Source of the DNA: Pelomonas sp. SE-A7
GTDB lineage: Bacteria > Pseudomonadota > Gammaproteobacteria > Burkholderiales > Burkholderiaceae_C
DNA: 64,000 bases
Assembly: GCF_030345705.1 (NCBI RefSeq)
Contig: NZ_JAUASW010000001.1
Coordinates: forward strand, 868,001-932,000
Reading direction: 5' to 3'
Each line of letters begins with the position of its first letter. Position 1 is the first letter of the stretch. The notes under the pieces were generated by a model, which saw only the letters and a program-made list of their open reading frames with translations, was not told the DNA's origin and made no database searches. Both the position numbers and the translations under genes were made by a program. Below, in pieces: positions 26,924-35,249 of the stretch.

Positions 26924-27870
26924 TGCAAGATCGCGCGATGAACGGCACCACCCATCCCTATCCGATTGGCAGCCCCGGTCTTCCCTGGGGAGCCGCCGAA
27001 AAATCTCTCTGGCTCGCGCAACAGCAGATCAAGCGCAGCTATGCCGACGAAGTGCTGGCACCGCTGAAATCGAACCTGCCGGCGCAGGCCGAACTGATCG
27101 AGTACGGCGCCATCGACTACAGCCGGCTGGGCCTGGGCCGCTATCCGCTGTACGCGGTGCGCAGCCGGACCTGGAATCCGGACCGGCCCACGGTGCTGGT
27201 CACCGGCGGCGTGCATGGCTACGAGACCAGCGGCGTTCAAGGCAGCCTGCAGTGGATAGCCCAGGAGTTCGCCCACCATGCGGACTCGGTCAATCTGCTG
27301 GTCCTGCCCTGCATCAGCCCCTGGGGCTACGAGAGCATCAACCGCTGGAACCCTGAGGCCCTGGACCCGAACCGGCACTTCATCGCCGACAGCCCGGTCT
27401 CCGAAGCAGCCCAGGCCATGGCCTGCATCAAGCTGCACGCCGGCAAGGTGGACCTGCATGTGGACCTGCACGAGACCACCGACACCGACAACAGCGAGTT
27501 CGGCCCGGCCAAGGCGGCGCGCGACGGCAAGGCCTTCGACTGGCATGCGATCCCGGACGGTTACTACGTCGTGGCCGATACCGCGCGGCCCGTGCCCGAG
27601 TTCCAGCGCGCCCTGATCGATGCCGTCGAGCGTGTGACCCAGATCACCGAGGCCGATGAGCACGGCTGCATCATCGGCACGCCTTTGCAGCAGCGTGGCG
27701 TCATCGAATACGACAAGCGCTTGCTGGGCCTGTGCGGCGGCGTCACCGATGCCCGCTTCGTGACCACCACCGAGGTCTACCCGGACAGTCCGTCCACCAG
27801 TCCGGCCGAATGCAACCGGGCACAGATGGCCACCATCACGGCCGCCATTGCCCATCTGCTGAGCCACTGA
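26923..27870 (+). CDS. M14-type zinc carboxypeptidase / aspartoacylase-like hydrolase
   Basis: 315 residues. The zinc site of the M14/succinylglutamate desuccinylase clan is visible: GGVHGYETSG (His and Glu ligands) and, about 70 residues on, VDLHVDLHETTDTD; the substrate arginine region ALDPNRHF lies between, and the probable catalytic glutamate is in VTTTEVYPDSP. No signal peptide, so a cytoplasmic peptidase or amidase. It overlaps the DUF1211 gene by one base; an alternative start is the ATG at 26938. Substrate unknown. Confidence 0.8.
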   Translation: MQDRAMNGTTHPYPIGSPGLPWGAAEKSLWLAQQQIKRSYADEVLAPLKSNLPAQAELIEYGAIDYSRLGLGRYPLYAVRSRTWNPDRPTVLVTGGVHGYETSGVQGSLQWIAQEFAHHADSVNLLVLPCISPWGYESINRWNPEALDPNRHFIADSPVSEAAQAMACIKLHAGKVDLHVDLHETTDTDNSEFGPAKAARDGKAFDWHAIPDGYYVVADTARPVPEFQRALIDAVERVTQITEADEHGCIIGTPLQQRGVIEYDKRLLGLCGGVTDARFVTTTEVYPDSPSTSPAECNRAQMATITAAIAHLLSH

Positions 27871-28036
27871 GCCTCGTTCGCCCGGGTCGTTTCTAGGCCA
27901 TATGTAGTCCAAATTAGTGACAAAACCCGGCAGCGCGCCAGCTCCGGGTCGGCTGCCGCATTGCCAGTTTCTCCGGGCACCCCCTGAATAGGCGGTCTGG
28001 TTGCCGAGCATTGGCGAGCAATCCGCATTGCCAAAT

Positions 28037-28076
28037 TGGTACCGTTAATGGTCTACTGAAATTGAAATTGGTCTAC
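28037..28076. promoter_or_regulatory. Tandem TGGTCTAC repeats upstream of the GHL10 gene
   Basis: TGGTCTAC occurs exactly at 28049-28056 and again at 28069-28076, 20 bases apart, two helical turns; a related TGGTACCG sits at 28037-28044. The surrounding 28030-28080 stretch is AT-rich compared with the flanks. The regular phasing suggests binding of a regulator in tandem to the promoter of the secreted glycosidase at 28124. The rest of the 253-base gap shows nothing assignable. Confidence 0.45.
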
Positions 28077-28123
28077 AACTTGTCCGGTTTCATTCAGAGC
28101 ACCCACCACGGAGACATGTCGGT

Positions 28124-30220
28124 ATGAAGAAGCTCCTATGCCTGGCCGCCGCGCTTTGCGCCCTGGCCACCAGCCATGCCCAGGTCACGCCCAAGCGCGA
28201 GCTGCGCGGCGTCTGGATCAGCACCCACCTGAGCCTGGACTGGCCCAACCGCACCCAGACGCCGGCACAGCAACGCACGGCCCTGACCACGCTGCTGGAC
28301 CACAACAAGGCCACCGGCATCAACTCGGTGTTCCTGCAGGTGCGCAGCCAGTCCGACAGCCTCTATCCGGCCAGCAGCGAACCCTGGTCCTACTACCTGA
28401 CCGGCACCCAGGGCGCCGCGCCCAACCCGGCCTGGGATCCGCTGCAGTTCGCCATCGACGAGAGCCGCAAGCGCGGCATGGAGATCCATGCCTGGGTGAA
28501 TCCCTACCGTGCGGTCTCCGACACCTCGGCCGCCAACGACCCGCTGAAGTACGCCGCCAGCCATGTCTCCAAGCAGCATCCCGAATGGCTGTTGACCCTG
28601 GGCACGGTGCAGATCCTCAACCCCGGCCTGCCGGCGGTGCGCGACTACGTGCATGGCGTGGTGATGGACATCGTCAGCCGCTACGACATCGACGGCCTGC
28701 ACTTCGACGACTACTTCTACCAGTCCGGCACCATCGTCGACGACGCGGCCTATGCCGCCGACCCGCGCGGCTTCGCCAACACCACGGCCGGCCGTGCCGA
28801 CTGGCGGCGCGACAACGTCAGCCTCTTGATCTCGCGCATCGGCGCCAGCATCCGCGCGGCCAAGCCCTGGGTGAAGTTCGGTGTCTCGCCTTCGGGCATC
28901 TACCGCAGCGACCCGGGCTATCCGAACGGCGCGTCCAACCCGGCCATCGGTTCCTGGACCAGCACCGGCGCCTTCCAGCATTACTCCAACAGCTATGCCG
29001 ACACCCGCTTGTGGCTGCAGTCGGGCTGGGTGGACTACCTGGCGCCGCAGCTGTACTGGTACATAGGCCAGACCGGCTCCGACTACCAGCTGCTGGTGCC
29101 GTGGTGGAGCCAGAACACCTTCGGCCGCCACATGTACATGGGCCTGGCCGACTACAAGGTCAACACCACGGGCTGGACCGATGCCAACCCGAACAACCAG
29201 ATCGTCAAGCAGATTGCCCTGAACCGCGGCACGGCCGGCATCAGCGGCCAGATCCATTTCCGCCAAGGCTTCCTGGTGTCCAACCCGCTCAGCTACCGCA
29301 CCGAGCTGATGAACACCACCTACAAGAAGCCGGCCCTGCTGCCGACCATGCCCTGGAAGACCGAGCTCACCCCGGGCACGCCGCTGGGCGTGAGCGCCAC
29401 GCTCAATGCCAACAACTCGGTCAGCCTGGCCTGGTCGCAGCCGGCCGCGGTCAGCAGCGAGTTCGAGAAGGTGCGCCGCTACGCGATCTACCGTTCTGAA
29501 CTGGCGCCCATCAACACCGAGGACCCGGCCAACCTGGTCGGCCTGACCAATGCCGGCGAGACCACGTTCACCGACACCACGGCCGCCGCCGGCAAGTACT
29601 ACTTCTACGCGGTGACCAGCCTGAACCGGCTGCACAACGAGAGCGCGGCCTCGAGCCTCGTCAGCGACGACACGACCGCTCCCGTGGTCAAGACCCAGGC
29701 CATCTCGCGCAACCTGACCAACGGCAGCGTCGACATCCTGCCGGCCGACGTCAATGCCGGCAGCTCGGACAACTGGGGCATCGCCTCGCTGAGCCTGAGC
29801 CGCAGCCACTTCAGCTGCGCCGACATTGGCACGAGCTCGGTGACGCTGAGCGCCATCGACAAGGCTGGCAACAGCGCTTCGGCCGCGGCCCAACTCACGG
29901 TGGTCGGCGCCATCCCGCAGCCGGCGGTGACGATCACCAACACCAGTGCGGCCACCACCGGCTATCCGGTCAACACGGTGACGCTGGGCGTGGGCGCGCA
30001 AAGCCTGACCCTGACAGCCTCGGACCTGCAAGCCGGCGACATCAGCAGCTTCGCCTGGACACCGGCCACCGGCCTCACCGCCCTCAATGGCGCCACGGCC
30101 CAGTTCGCCCCCACGGCCGCCGGCACCTACAGCTACGGCTTCAAGGTCAGCAACCAGTACGGCTGCACGGCCAACGGCAGCGTGACCGTGGTCGCGGTCG
30201 ACAAGCGCCGCGTCAAGTAA
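28124..30220 (+). CDS. Secreted family-10-like glycosyl hydrolase (GHL10) with FN3 and PKD-like domains
   Basis: 698 residues. Signal peptide MKKLLCLAAALCALATSHAQ. Residues about 25-375 are the GHL10/DUF187 TIM barrel of YngK-like proteins: RELRGVWISTHLSLDWPN, NSVFLQVRSQSDSLYPSS-like segment, EIHAWVNPYRA, YDIDGLHFDDYFY and FGVSPSGIYR. A fibronectin type III-like domain follows (405-510), then beta-sandwich repeats ending in a PKD-like unit (600-690). Such proteins are thought to act on peptidoglycan or extracellular glycans; a close homologue cleaves between amidated or non-peptide sugar units. It ends abruptly in VDKRRVK without a sorting signal. Exported, substrate unknown. Confidence 0.82.
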   Translation: MKKLLCLAAALCALATSHAQVTPKRELRGVWISTHLSLDWPNRTQTPAQQRTALTTLLDHNKATGINSVFLQVRSQSDSLYPASSEPWSYYLTGTQGAAPNPAWDPLQFAIDESRKRGMEIHAWVNPYRAVSDTSAANDPLKYAASHVSKQHPEWLLTLGTVQILNPGLPAVRDYVHGVVMDIVSRYDIDGLHFDDYFYQSGTIVDDAAYAADPRGFANTTAGRADWRRDNVSLLISRIGASIRAAKPWVKFGVSPSGIYRSDPGYPNGASNPAIGSWTSTGAFQHYSNSYADTRLWLQSGWVDYLAPQLYWYIGQTGSDYQLLVPWWSQNTFGRHMYMGLADYKVNTTGWTDANPNNQIVKQIALNRGTAGISGQIHFRQGFLVSNPLSYRTELMNTTYKKPALLPTMPWKTELTPGTPLGVSATLNANNSVSLAWSQPAAVSSEFEKVRRYAIYRSELAPINTEDPANLVGLTNAGETTFTDTTAAAGKYYFYAVTSLNRLHNESAASSLVSDDTTAPVVKTQAISRNLTNGSVDILPADVNAGSSDNWGIASLSLSRSHFSCADIGTSSVTLSAIDKAGNSASAAAQLTVVGAIPQPAVTITNTSAATTGYPVNTVTLGVGAQSLTLTASDLQAGDISSFAWTPATGLTALNGATAQFAPTAAGTYSYGFKVSNQYGCTANGSVTVVAVDKRRVK

Positions 30221-30252
30221 GCCGCCCCACCCCTGATCAAAAGGAACGCAAC

Positions 30253-30858
30253 ATGATGAAGCAACTCCAGGCCGCCAAGCGCCTGCTCGCCAGCGCCGCC
30301 CTGCTCTGCACCGCGGCCGCGGCCCAGGCCGGCCCCATCATCAACGGCGGCTTCGAGGCCACGCCCGATCCGACCCAGGGCTGGACCCTGAGCGGCAACC
30401 ACAGCTACTCCTACTTCGACGGCTTCGCGCCGCATTCGGGTCTGGTCGGTGCCTCGTTCGGCGCCTCGCCGGCCGATCCGGCCCTGATTTCGCAGACCTT
30501 GTCCACCGTGGCCGGCGCCACCTACCGCCTGAGCTTCTGGCTGCAGAACGAGGCCGATGCCAGCCAGGACATGCCCAATTTCTTCTCCATGAACTGGGAC
30601 GGTGGCGCCACTGAATTGCTGCTCACCAACGCCGGCGCCTTCGGCTACCAGGAGTTCGTCTACGAGTTCGTGGCCAGCTCGGCAGCTACCGAGCTCAGCT
30701 TCGGCTTCGGCAACTTCGCGTCCTACTGGGACTTCGACGACGTCTCGGTCGGCGCCGTGCCCGAGCCCGGTTCCCTAGCACTGGCGCTTGCCGGCATCGC
30801 AGGCTGCGCGGCCGCGCGCCGCCGCCGTGCTGTCGTCACTTGCCCGGCAGCTGCTTGA
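30253..30858 (+). CDS. PEP-CTERM sorting-domain protein
   Basis: 201 residues. The N-terminus is a signal peptide (LLASAALLCTAAAAQA), the mature part begins IINGGFEATPDPTQGW like DUF642-type choice-of-anchor domains, and the C-terminus is a classic exosortase tripartite signal: VPEPGSLALALAGIAGCAAARRRRA. Exosortase would process and anchor or release it, usually with exopolysaccharide. A ribosome site AAAAGGAACGC precedes the double ATG. It lies 32 bases after the GHL10 gene and may be cotranscribed. Its end overlaps the convergent next gene by 23 bases. Confidence 0.88.
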   Translation: MMKQLQAAKRLLASAALLCTAAAAQAGPIINGGFEATPDPTQGWTLSGNHSYSYFDGFAPHSGLVGASFGASPADPALISQTLSTVAGATYRLSFWLQNEADASQDMPNFFSMNWDGGATELLLTNAGAFGYQEFVYEFVASSAATELSFGFGNFASYWDFDDVSVGAVPEPGSLALALAGIAGCAAARRRRAVVTCPAAA

Positions 30859-31711
30859 CCGGTCCGACCTCGACCTCCACCTTGCCGCGTATCGCCTGAT
30901 ACGCGGCCTTCTCAACCAGCGAGCTGAGGTGGCTGACCAGGTCGGCCGGCGAGAGACCGTCCATCACGTCCATCGAGGTGGACTTGGGGTCGCTGTACTT
31001 GGTGTTGGCGTAATGCGGCTTGCGCGCCAGCACCGCCAAGGTCTTCGCATCCAGCGTCAGCCGGTCGAAGTAGATGTAGGGCGCGACGAAGGATGAGTCC
31101 TTGCCCTTGACGCCGGTCTTGGGATTCACCGTGTCGTAGTCGTCGGCCTTGTACTCGCCGGTGCGGTCCACGCCTTCCTCGTCGGTGATGTCCCATTGGC
31201 TGCCGAGCGGCTGGATGAAGATGCCAATGCCGCCGATTCGTCGCGGCATGCCGTCCTTCTCCACATAGGCATAGCTGGGCACGATGGCCTCGATGCGCTC
31301 CCACTCCGCCCGCTGCGGCATCTGCGCCAGCTGGCCGACCAGGGCAGCGAGCAGCAGCTCGTCGGCGTTCTTGATCGAGGCGTTCTTCAGCTGAGCCGTC
31401 AGCTCCTCGGACGGCCGCCAGCGCAGCATCACCCGGCGCGCCTCCGGCTCGGCCGCCGCCACCGCAGCATCCAGGCCGCGCAGCACCGAGTAGTTCAGCA
31501 ACTGGCCATCCACCTGCAAGGCCTTGCGCGAATAGGGTTCGACATTGCTGATACGCGTCGGCCGCTTGCGGACTATGGTCAGCTGGTCGCCCAGCGTGGC
31601 GATCAGGGCCACGACCTTGGGCTGGGCCTGCGGCTCGGTTTGGGCCCGTGCCGCAGCCAGGCTCAGGCCGAGCGCAAGACACAAGGCGGATGGAAGGACG
31701 CGCAACTTCAT
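30836..31711 (-). CDS. Secreted protein of unknown function
   Basis: 291 residues with a signal peptide (MKLRVLPSALCLALGLSLAAARAQ). No domain is recognised. It contains a conserved-looking start KVVALIATLGDQLTIVRKRP and a repeated theme of polar residues with few cysteines, suggesting a soluble periplasmic protein. The start at 31711 was chosen for the signal peptide; longer upstream reading is arginine-rich. It converges on the PEP-CTERM gene with a 23-base overlap and stands alone on its strand. Confidence 0.75.
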   Translation of the reverse strand: MKLRVLPSALCLALGLSLAAARAQTEPQAQPKVVALIATLGDQLTIVRKRPTRISNVEPYSRKALQVDGQLLNYSVLRGLDAAVAAAEPEARRVMLRWRPSEELTAQLKNASIKNADELLLAALVGQLAQMPQRAEWERIEAIVPSYAYVEKDGMPRRIGGIGIFIQPLGSQWDITDEEGVDRTGEYKADDYDTVNPKTGVKGKDSSFVAPYIYFDRLTLDAKTLAVLARKPHYANTKYSDPKSTSMDVMDGLSPADLVSHLSSLVEKAAYQAIRGKVEVEVGPVKQLPGK

Positions 31712-31787
31712 GGGCAGTCTCCGGCGACGGATCCCTATGCTACGTCGCCCCTCCCGGACGCCGGGGCGAGCGCCGCACGCCCGCATG

Positions 31788-33113
31788 TCAGCGTGCGCCC
31801 AGTCCCGTCGCCCCGACCGGAGACAGGGTTCTCAGAAACGCCACCAGGTCCTGCTGCTCGGTGGTCGACAGCAGGATGGGCTCCCGTTCACCGTGGGCCC
31901 GCGGCTTGACCGGGGCCTTGTCATGCAGGTGGCTGAGTTCCGAATGGCCGACCCCGGCATGCGGAGCCGCCACGTAGTGCCGGACCACCTCCTCCAGCGA
32001 GGCGATCTGGCCGGCATGCATGTATGGCGGCCGCAGCGCCACGCCGCGCAGGCCCGGCGTCTTGAAGGCGGCTTCCAGGCTGGCGTCCTGCTCGACCAGG
32101 AAGCGCAGCTCCTCGCATTGCTCGGCGCGGGCATCGCTGAAGCGGCCCAGGCAGTTGAATTCATCGCCACGGACCTTGGCCAGGGCGGCCGCGCGGCCTC
32201 GATCCGGCTTGGCTGGGTCGCGCTGCGGTACGCCGGTGTTGTGGAAATGCTGGTCGGTGAACAGCGGCCCGTTGTGGCAACCGATGCACTGGCCCTTGCC
32301 TATGAAGAGTCGCAGGCCGCGGATCTCCTGGGCATCGAGCAGTCCGGTCTGGCGGGCCTCGCCCTGGACCAGCGCATCGAGATACCGGTCGAGCCGGGTC
32401 GGTTCCGGCTGCAGGCTCTTCTCGTAGGCGGCAATCGCCTTGCCCAGATTGGCAAAGACCCGCGAGACCTGCTCGCGCGAAGCTTCGTCCATGCCCTGCC
32501 AGGCCGCCTGCTCGGTGGCCGTGCCCAGCGGGCTTGCATCCTGCGGTAGCGCGCCGAAGTCGGGCAGCGTGCCGAACAGCTGTGCGTACTCCTTTCCGTA
32601 GTGCTGCTGCATCAGCCGCGCATAGCGCAGCCGATTGCCGCCATGCTCAAGCGCGTCTTCCAGCGGTCCCAGGGCCTGCGACCAGAGGCTGTCCTTGCGG
32701 CCGTCCCAGAACAGCCAGGGGCTGTGGCCCGCGCCGACCACGGGCATGGCGCGGCGGGTTCCCGTGCCCAGGCCGCGCGACACGGCCAGCCCGTCCTGGA
32801 ACTGCCGGGCCGGGTCGTGGCAGCTGGCGCAGGACACGGCGCCGTTGCGGCTGAAGCGCGGGTCGGAGAACAGGCGCTGGCCCAGGGCTATGGCCGCGGT
32901 CGAAGCTTCGACGGCATTCGAGGGATCGCGCGGAGTCGCCGGCAGCGCCGCCAGCCGCAAGGAGGCCAGCTGGTCGAATTCCTCGGCGCTCCAGCGCACC
33001 GGCACGGAGCCCGACCCGGGCCACAGTCCGGCGGCCATGCAGTTCATCAGCACGACGGCGGCCGCGCCAGCCAGCGCCGTGCGGACGGCCAGGGGGGTGT
33101 TGAATCCGCGCAT
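31788..33113 (-). CDS. Di-haem cytochrome c peroxidase, MauG-like
   Basis: 441 residues. Two c-type haem sites, CASCH (95-99) and CIGCH (276-280), lie in the spacing of bacterial cytochrome c peroxidase/MauG proteins, with FSRNGAVSC and GLRLFIGKGQCIGC around them and PPYMHAGQIASLEEVV providing the distal region. The N-terminus has a hydrophobic export segment. It acts in the periplasm on peroxide or as a maturation enzyme. The upstream gene on the same strand, 7 bases away, encodes a FixH/YtkA-like lipoprotein, a pairing often seen for this family. Confidence 0.9.
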   Translation of the reverse strand: MRGFNTPLAVRTALAGAAAVVLMNCMAAGLWPGSGSVPVRWSAEEFDQLASLRLAALPATPRDPSNAVEASTAAIALGQRLFSDPRFSRNGAVSCASCHDPARQFQDGLAVSRGLGTGTRRAMPVVGAGHSPWLFWDGRKDSLWSQALGPLEDALEHGGNRLRYARLMQQHYGKEYAQLFGTLPDFGALPQDASPLGTATEQAAWQGMDEASREQVSRVFANLGKAIAAYEKSLQPEPTRLDRYLDALVQGEARQTGLLDAQEIRGLRLFIGKGQCIGCHNGPLFTDQHFHNTGVPQRDPAKPDRGRAAALAKVRGDEFNCLGRFSDARAEQCEELRFLVEQDASLEAAFKTPGLRGVALRPPYMHAGQIASLEEVVRHYVAAPHAGVGHSELSHLHDKAPVKPRAHGEREPILLSTTEQQDLVAFLRTLSPVGATGLGAR

Positions 33114-33120
33114 GGCCGGC

Positions 33121-33558
33121 TCAGCGCTTGTCCGAGGGATTCTTGATCACGGTGTTGAAGGTGACCCGGTCGGCGCCGGGCGCGCCCTGGATCGCCAGCT
33201 TGATCTCCCACCAGCCGGTCATGCTGAACTTCATGCCCTCCATCAGATAGAGGCCGGCCGCCAGCTCGCGGGTCACCTTGGGCTGGGTCGGCAGGCCATG
33301 GCCATGCTGCGGCATGCCGCCATCGACCGCGATGAGGGCGCCGCTGACCGGCGCTCCGTCGGGCGTGCTCAGCTTGATGTGCCAGCTGTGCATCTGGTTG
33401 ATGGCCGGCGCCGCGGACGGCGGCTGCAGGGCGACCAGGTACTTCGCGTTCACGGTGGGACGGTTCAGCGACAGGTCCAGGTCGGGCGGCGCCGACATGC
33501 AGGCGGTCAGGCTGCCGAGAGCCAGGATGGAAAGGCGGGTGCGAAGGCTGCGAAACAT
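33121..33558 (-). CDS. FixH/YtkA-like lipoprotein
   Basis: 145 residues. A lipobox LTAC puts the lipidated cysteine at residue 20. The small beta-sandwich carries the hallmark MPQHGHGLPTQPKV, typical of YtkA/FixH-like domains, and ends WWEIKLAIQG. The motif histidines and methionine suggest copper handling. The start is fixed by a strong ribosome site AAGGAGTTCCC. It is translated just ahead of the di-haem peroxidase gene as one unit and is divergent from the cysteine-rich protein gene. Confidence 0.85.
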   Translation of the reverse strand: MFRSLRTRLSILALGSLTACMSAPPDLDLSLNRPTVNAKYLVALQPPSAAPAINQMHSWHIKLSTPDGAPVSGALIAVDGGMPQHGHGLPTQPKVTRELAAGLYLMEGMKFSMTGWWEIKLAIQGAPGADRVTFNTVIKNPSDKR

Positions 33559-33883
33559 GGGAACTCCTTGAGGTGGTGGACGGCGCGAGGCCGATTGCCG
33601 GCGCCGCAGCGGACTTTCGGCGGCGCGGTCCAGGGCCGACAGGCGATTGCGATCAAGCGTCGGCGCTTGTCCGGCAGCGGTTCTCCGCATCGACCGAACG
33701 GTGCTCACGCTGCCGGGGCGCAGGCAGGGCGGCAGCCGCGACCGTTCGGTCGATGCCGACGACCGCTGCGGCACAAGCCGCAACCCTTCGTCTCAAGTCG
33801 ATGTCGAGGCCGGACGGCGCCGGTCAGAGTTCGCTGGCCGAGGACAAGTCGTCACCGGCTCAACCCAAGCAAGGACCCTCACC
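33559..33883. promoter_or_regulatory. 325-base divergent spacer with a long inverted repeat
   Basis: No gene is seen here. The main feature is an inverted repeat described separately (33666-33777). A smaller hairpin, CAAGCG-TCGG-CGCTTG, lies at 33654-33669. The spacer separates the minus-strand FixH/peroxidase pair from the plus-strand cysteine-rich gene, so both promoters should be inside it; I could not assign their hexamers. Confidence 0.5.
33666..33777. repeat. 37-bp imperfect inverted repeat containing two ACCGWWCGGT boxes
   Basis: Arms 33666-33702 and 33741-33777 match at 32 of 37 positions, including a perfect 16-bp block (GCATCGACCGAACGGT, 33687-33702, against 33741-33756). The 38-base centre has its own 6-bp stem GCTGCC/GGCAGC (33709-33714 and 33731-33736), so the whole could fold into one long hairpin. 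Each arm contains a near-palindrome: ACCGAACGGT and ACCGTTCGGT. These look like TetR-type operator boxes. Either an operator pair or a structured element is possible. Confidence 0.75.
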
Positions 33884-34045
33884 ATGAACCAAGACCAGCA
33901 AACCCCCTGCCAATGCCAGACCTGCCCGGGCCCGAGCTGCGGCTGCGGTTGCCAGACCACCAGCCAACACGCTCCTCAGCAGCCCTCCTGCGCCTGCGGC
34001 CCGCAATGCCAATGCGGCCCGGACTGCAGCTGCGAAGCCAAGTAA
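33884..34045 (+). CDS. Small cysteine-rich metallothionein-like protein
   Basis: 53 residues with 12 cysteines and one histidine. Cysteines fall in C-x-C clusters at 9, 11, 14, then 19, 21, 23, a linker holding the histidine, then 36, 38, 42, 44, 48 and 50 (for example CQCQTC and CQCGPDCSC). There are no aromatic residues and no signal peptide, as expected for a metal-thiolate protein. It does not follow the SmtA or Pseudomonas metallothionein pattern. AAGGA lies 8 bases before the ATG. Metal sequestration is inferred from composition; the divergent FixH-like/haem-peroxidase pair hints at copper. Confidence 0.78.
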   Translation: MNQDQQTPCQCQTCPGPSCGCGCQTTSQHAPQQPSCACGPQCQCGPDCSCEAK

Positions 34046-34065
34046 GCAACCCGGGTTGTCCTCGG

Positions 34066-34092
34066 CGCCAGGGAGGAGAACCCGCCCTGGCG
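34066..34092 (+). terminator. Hairpin after the cysteine-rich gene
   Basis: CGCCAGGG and CCCTGGCG make 8-bp perfect arms around an 11-base loop, 20 bases past the stop. No T-run follows, so it may act as a 3' stabiliser or weak terminator. Confidence 0.35.
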
Positions 34093-34162
34093 GCGCTTGG
34101 CTGCCGACCCGGCCGGCCCTAGAGTGGCACCGGCTTCCTGACTCTCCGACGACGCCCATCCC

Positions 34163-35230
34163 ATGCCCAGTTCCGTTCCCGCCGTTCGATGGCCTGTTGC
34201 ACTGCTGCGTAGCGTCCTGCCGGCATTGCTGGCCTCGGCGCTGTTCTGGGCGCTGGCCGCCACGCTGCTGTTCTTCCTCGCCCCCGGACTGGACACCTGG
34301 CCCCGGCTGCTGGTGTTCTCCGAATGCGTTGGCCTGACCCTGGTCGCAACGGCGCTGCTGCTGCAGCGGACCCGACAGTTCGAGCGCCTGCCGCTGGCGC
34401 GGCGCTGGGCCCTGACCGGCGTGGTCGCCATCCCGGTCGGCTACTTCCTCGGCCACCAGATCGCCTTCGTGCTGCTCGGCGAGCCGATGCACATGGTCGG
34501 CCACCAGCACATCAGCACCATACCCATCGTCTTCACCGTGCTGGTCGGCGGCCTGGGCCTGCACTACTACGCCACGCGCGAGCAACTGGCCAAGGAGGCA
34601 GCCGCGCGCTCCGAGGCGCAGCGCCTGGCGGTCGAAGCCCAGCTGCGCCTGCTGAGGGCGCAGCTGGAGCCGCACATGCTGTTCAACACCCTGGCCAATC
34701 TGCGCTCGCTGCTGCGCGAGGACGTGGACCGGGCCGAGACCATGATCGACCAGCTGATCGTCTACCTGCGCAGCGCCCTGGCCGCCTCGCAGACCGAATC
34801 GGTCCAGCTGCGCCTCGAGTTCGCCCAGCTGCGGGCCTACCTGGACATCATGGCCCTGCGCATGGGGACGCGCCTGAGCTACAGCCTGGACCTGCCGGCC
34901 GAGCTGGAGCAGACGGTGGTGCCGCCCATGCTGCTGCAGCCCCTGGTCGAGAACGCGATCAAGCATGGCCTGGAGCCCAAGGTCGGGCCCGGCCGCATCG
35001 AGATCACGGCCCGCAGCGTGGCCGGCGGCCTGGAGATCCGGGTCAGCGACAGCGGCCTGGGCCTGCCGGCCGACGAGGACAACAGCGCCGCGGCCCGGCC
35101 GGCCAACAGCAGCTATGGCCTGCAGCATGTACGCGACCGGCTGCGCGTGGTCTACGGACCGGGCGCCGAACTGCGCCTGGAGCGTCGCCAGCCCACCGGC
35201 GTCACTGCCGTCATCCATCTTCCCGCCTGA
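34163..35230 (+). CDS. LytS-type sensor histidine kinase
   Basis: 355 residues. Four transmembrane helices occupy about residues 15-130, then a short coiled linker (REQLAKEAAARSEAQRLAVEAQ) and a His_kinase domain with the phosphoacceptor in LRAQLEPHMLFNTLANL (His171). The ATPase part has VENAIKHGLEPK and SDSGLGLP. This is the kinase class that pairs with LytTR regulators, and the partner gene follows after 19 bases. The signal is unknown. Confidence 0.93.
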   Translation: MPSSVPAVRWPVALLRSVLPALLASALFWALAATLLFFLAPGLDTWPRLLVFSECVGLTLVATALLLQRTRQFERLPLARRWALTGVVAIPVGYFLGHQIAFVLLGEPMHMVGHQHISTIPIVFTVLVGGLGLHYYATREQLAKEAAARSEAQRLAVEAQLRLLRAQLEPHMLFNTLANLRSLLREDVDRAETMIDQLIVYLRSALAASQTESVQLRLEFAQLRAYLDIMALRMGTRLSYSLDLPAELEQTVVPPMLLQPLVENAIKHGLEPKVGPGRIEITARSVAGGLEIRVSDSGLGLPADEDNSAAARPANSSYGLQHVRDRLRVVYGPGAELRLERRQPTGVTAVIHLPA

Positions 35231-35249
35231 ATCCCTAGACGAGGTCTGA

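Noticed and set aside
33121..33783. Longer form of the FixH-like gene running into the spacer
   Set aside because: The extension covers the inverted repeat, is arginine-rich, and the lipoprotein start has a strong ribosome site at 33558.
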